Assembly (NCBI RefSeq): GCF_030824335.1 | Contig: NZ_JAVBXX010000006.1 | Coordinates: 186,001 to 250,000 of the forward strand | From: Azonexus sp. | GTDB taxonomy: Bacteria; Pseudomonadota; Gammaproteobacteria; Burkholderiales; Rhodocyclaceae | Direction of reading: 5' to 3' | DNA: 64,000 bases | In this document: positions 63,652 through 64,000 of the stretch, piece after piece | Layout of the letters: each line of letters starts with the position of its first letter | Position numbering within the stretch: position 1 is the stretch's first letter | Made by a program: the position numbers and the translations under genes | Notes under the pieces: model-generated | Seen by the model: the letters and a program-made list of their open reading frames with translations, nothing else | What the model was told of the DNA's origin: nothing | Database searches by the model: none

Positions 63652-64000
63652 CTAGACGAAACGGGCGACGAAAGCACCGGTTTGATCTTCCGGCAGCGCA
63701 ATCCAGACCCGGTGGCCGCTGCCCGGTGCGACGCTGATCGGCTGGCCGTTCTTGTCTTCCATGCGCTCGATGTTGAGTTGCAGATTGCCTTTGGGATGCA
63801 CGGCTTCGATACGGTCGCCGACGCTGAACTTGTTCTTGACCTCGATTTCCATCAGGCCGCGTGCTGCATCGAAACGCACTGCATCGCCGGCGTACTGGCT
63901 GCGGTCGGATTCGGAATGGCCGCGCAGGTAGTTCTGATATTCGGCATCGTGGTGGCGCTGGTAGAAGCCGTCGGTGTAGCCACGGTTGGCCAGGTTTTCC
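63652..64000 (-). CDS. trhP: tRNA hydroxylation protein TrhP / U32 peptidase-family YegQ, C-terminal part (partial)
   Basis: Only the last 115 residues are visible; the gene runs past the window end. They read ENLANRGYTDGFYQRHHDAEYQNYLRGHSESDRSQYAGDAVRFD, followed by a small beta-barrel-like domain (MEIEVKNKFSVGDRIEAVHPKGNLQLNIERMEDKNG) and AFVARFV at the stop. This is the YegQ/TrhP C-terminus. The enzyme uses prephenate in 5-hydroxyuridine formation in tRNA. The stop lies 10 bp before the start of the acyltransferase gene on the same strand. Confidence 0.9.
   Translation of the reverse strand, partial: ENLANRGYTDGFYQRHHDAEYQNYLRGHSESDRSQYAGDAVRFDAARGLMEIEVKNKFSVGDRIEAVHPKGNLQLNIERMEDKNGQPISVAPGSGHRVWIALPEDQTGAFVARFV

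Overview
The window is GC-rich chromosomal DNA from a betaproteobacterium, most likely a member of the Rhodocyclales (Azonexus/Dechloromonas/Azoarcus-like). This rests on the gene order nadD-rsfS-rlmH-maf, the polA / LOG / DUF2782 / thrB neighbourhood, an aerobic phenylacetyl-CoA (paa) cluster with a paaN-type aldehyde dehydrogenase, and a B12-riboswitch-controlled cobTSC operon. No tRNA, rRNA, CRISPR array or replication origin was recognised. Family names come from recognising protein motifs by eye; no search was run.

Layout. 1-3.8 kb: the end of a radical SAM gene, then cobalamin lower-ligand assembly genes (cobU on the minus strand; riboswitch, terminator hairpin and cobT-cobS-cobC on the plus strand). 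3.8-9.7 kb: an LTA-synthase-like sulfatase, a two-component system, a PepSY protein and an SdiA-regulated-type protein. 9.7-16.0 kb: a seven-gene minus-strand operon joining a 'thermostable hemolysin' (LuxI/GNAT-like) protein, an AMP-forming acyl ligase, a heme-oxygenase-like diiron enzyme, an SDR, a secreted TPR-like protein and a QseBC-like two-component system. I read it as an uncharacterised small-molecule or lipid pathway with its own sensor. 16.2-26.3 kb: a translationally coupled defence operon, hsdR-hsdM-yhcG(DUF1016)-hsdS-AAA ATPase-HNH, that is, type I restriction-modification plus YhcG plus a Septu-like ATPase/HNH pair. 26.4-35.4 kb: core genes (a class III cyclase domain, polA, LOG, thrB, two BPSS1780-type membrane proteins, nadD, rsfS, rlmH, maf).

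35.4-49.2 kb: phenylacetate catabolism. A minus-strand run paaN-paaG-paaH-paaI-paaK-paaJ-solute-binding protein-paaF faces a plus-strand run of R2-like diiron protein, 2Fe-2S/FAD reductase, paaX and a J-domain protein. The usual oxygenase genes paaABCDE are absent here. 49.2-53.4 kb: an AT-rich island bounded by inverted IS5-family remnants, holding an IS630-type remnant, TA-flanked terminal inverted repeats, small membrane proteins and broken genes. 53.5-62.6 kb: paaY, an IclR regulator, an MFS transporter, a livHMGF branched-chain/aromatic-acid ABC transporter without its own binding protein (the ATPase LivF carries an N-terminal hemerythrin domain), and acetoacetyl-CoA synthetase. The paa operon holds a binding protein without permeases, so the two halves may form one uptake system now separated by the island. 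The window ends with an acyltransferase and the 3' part of trhP (yegQ).
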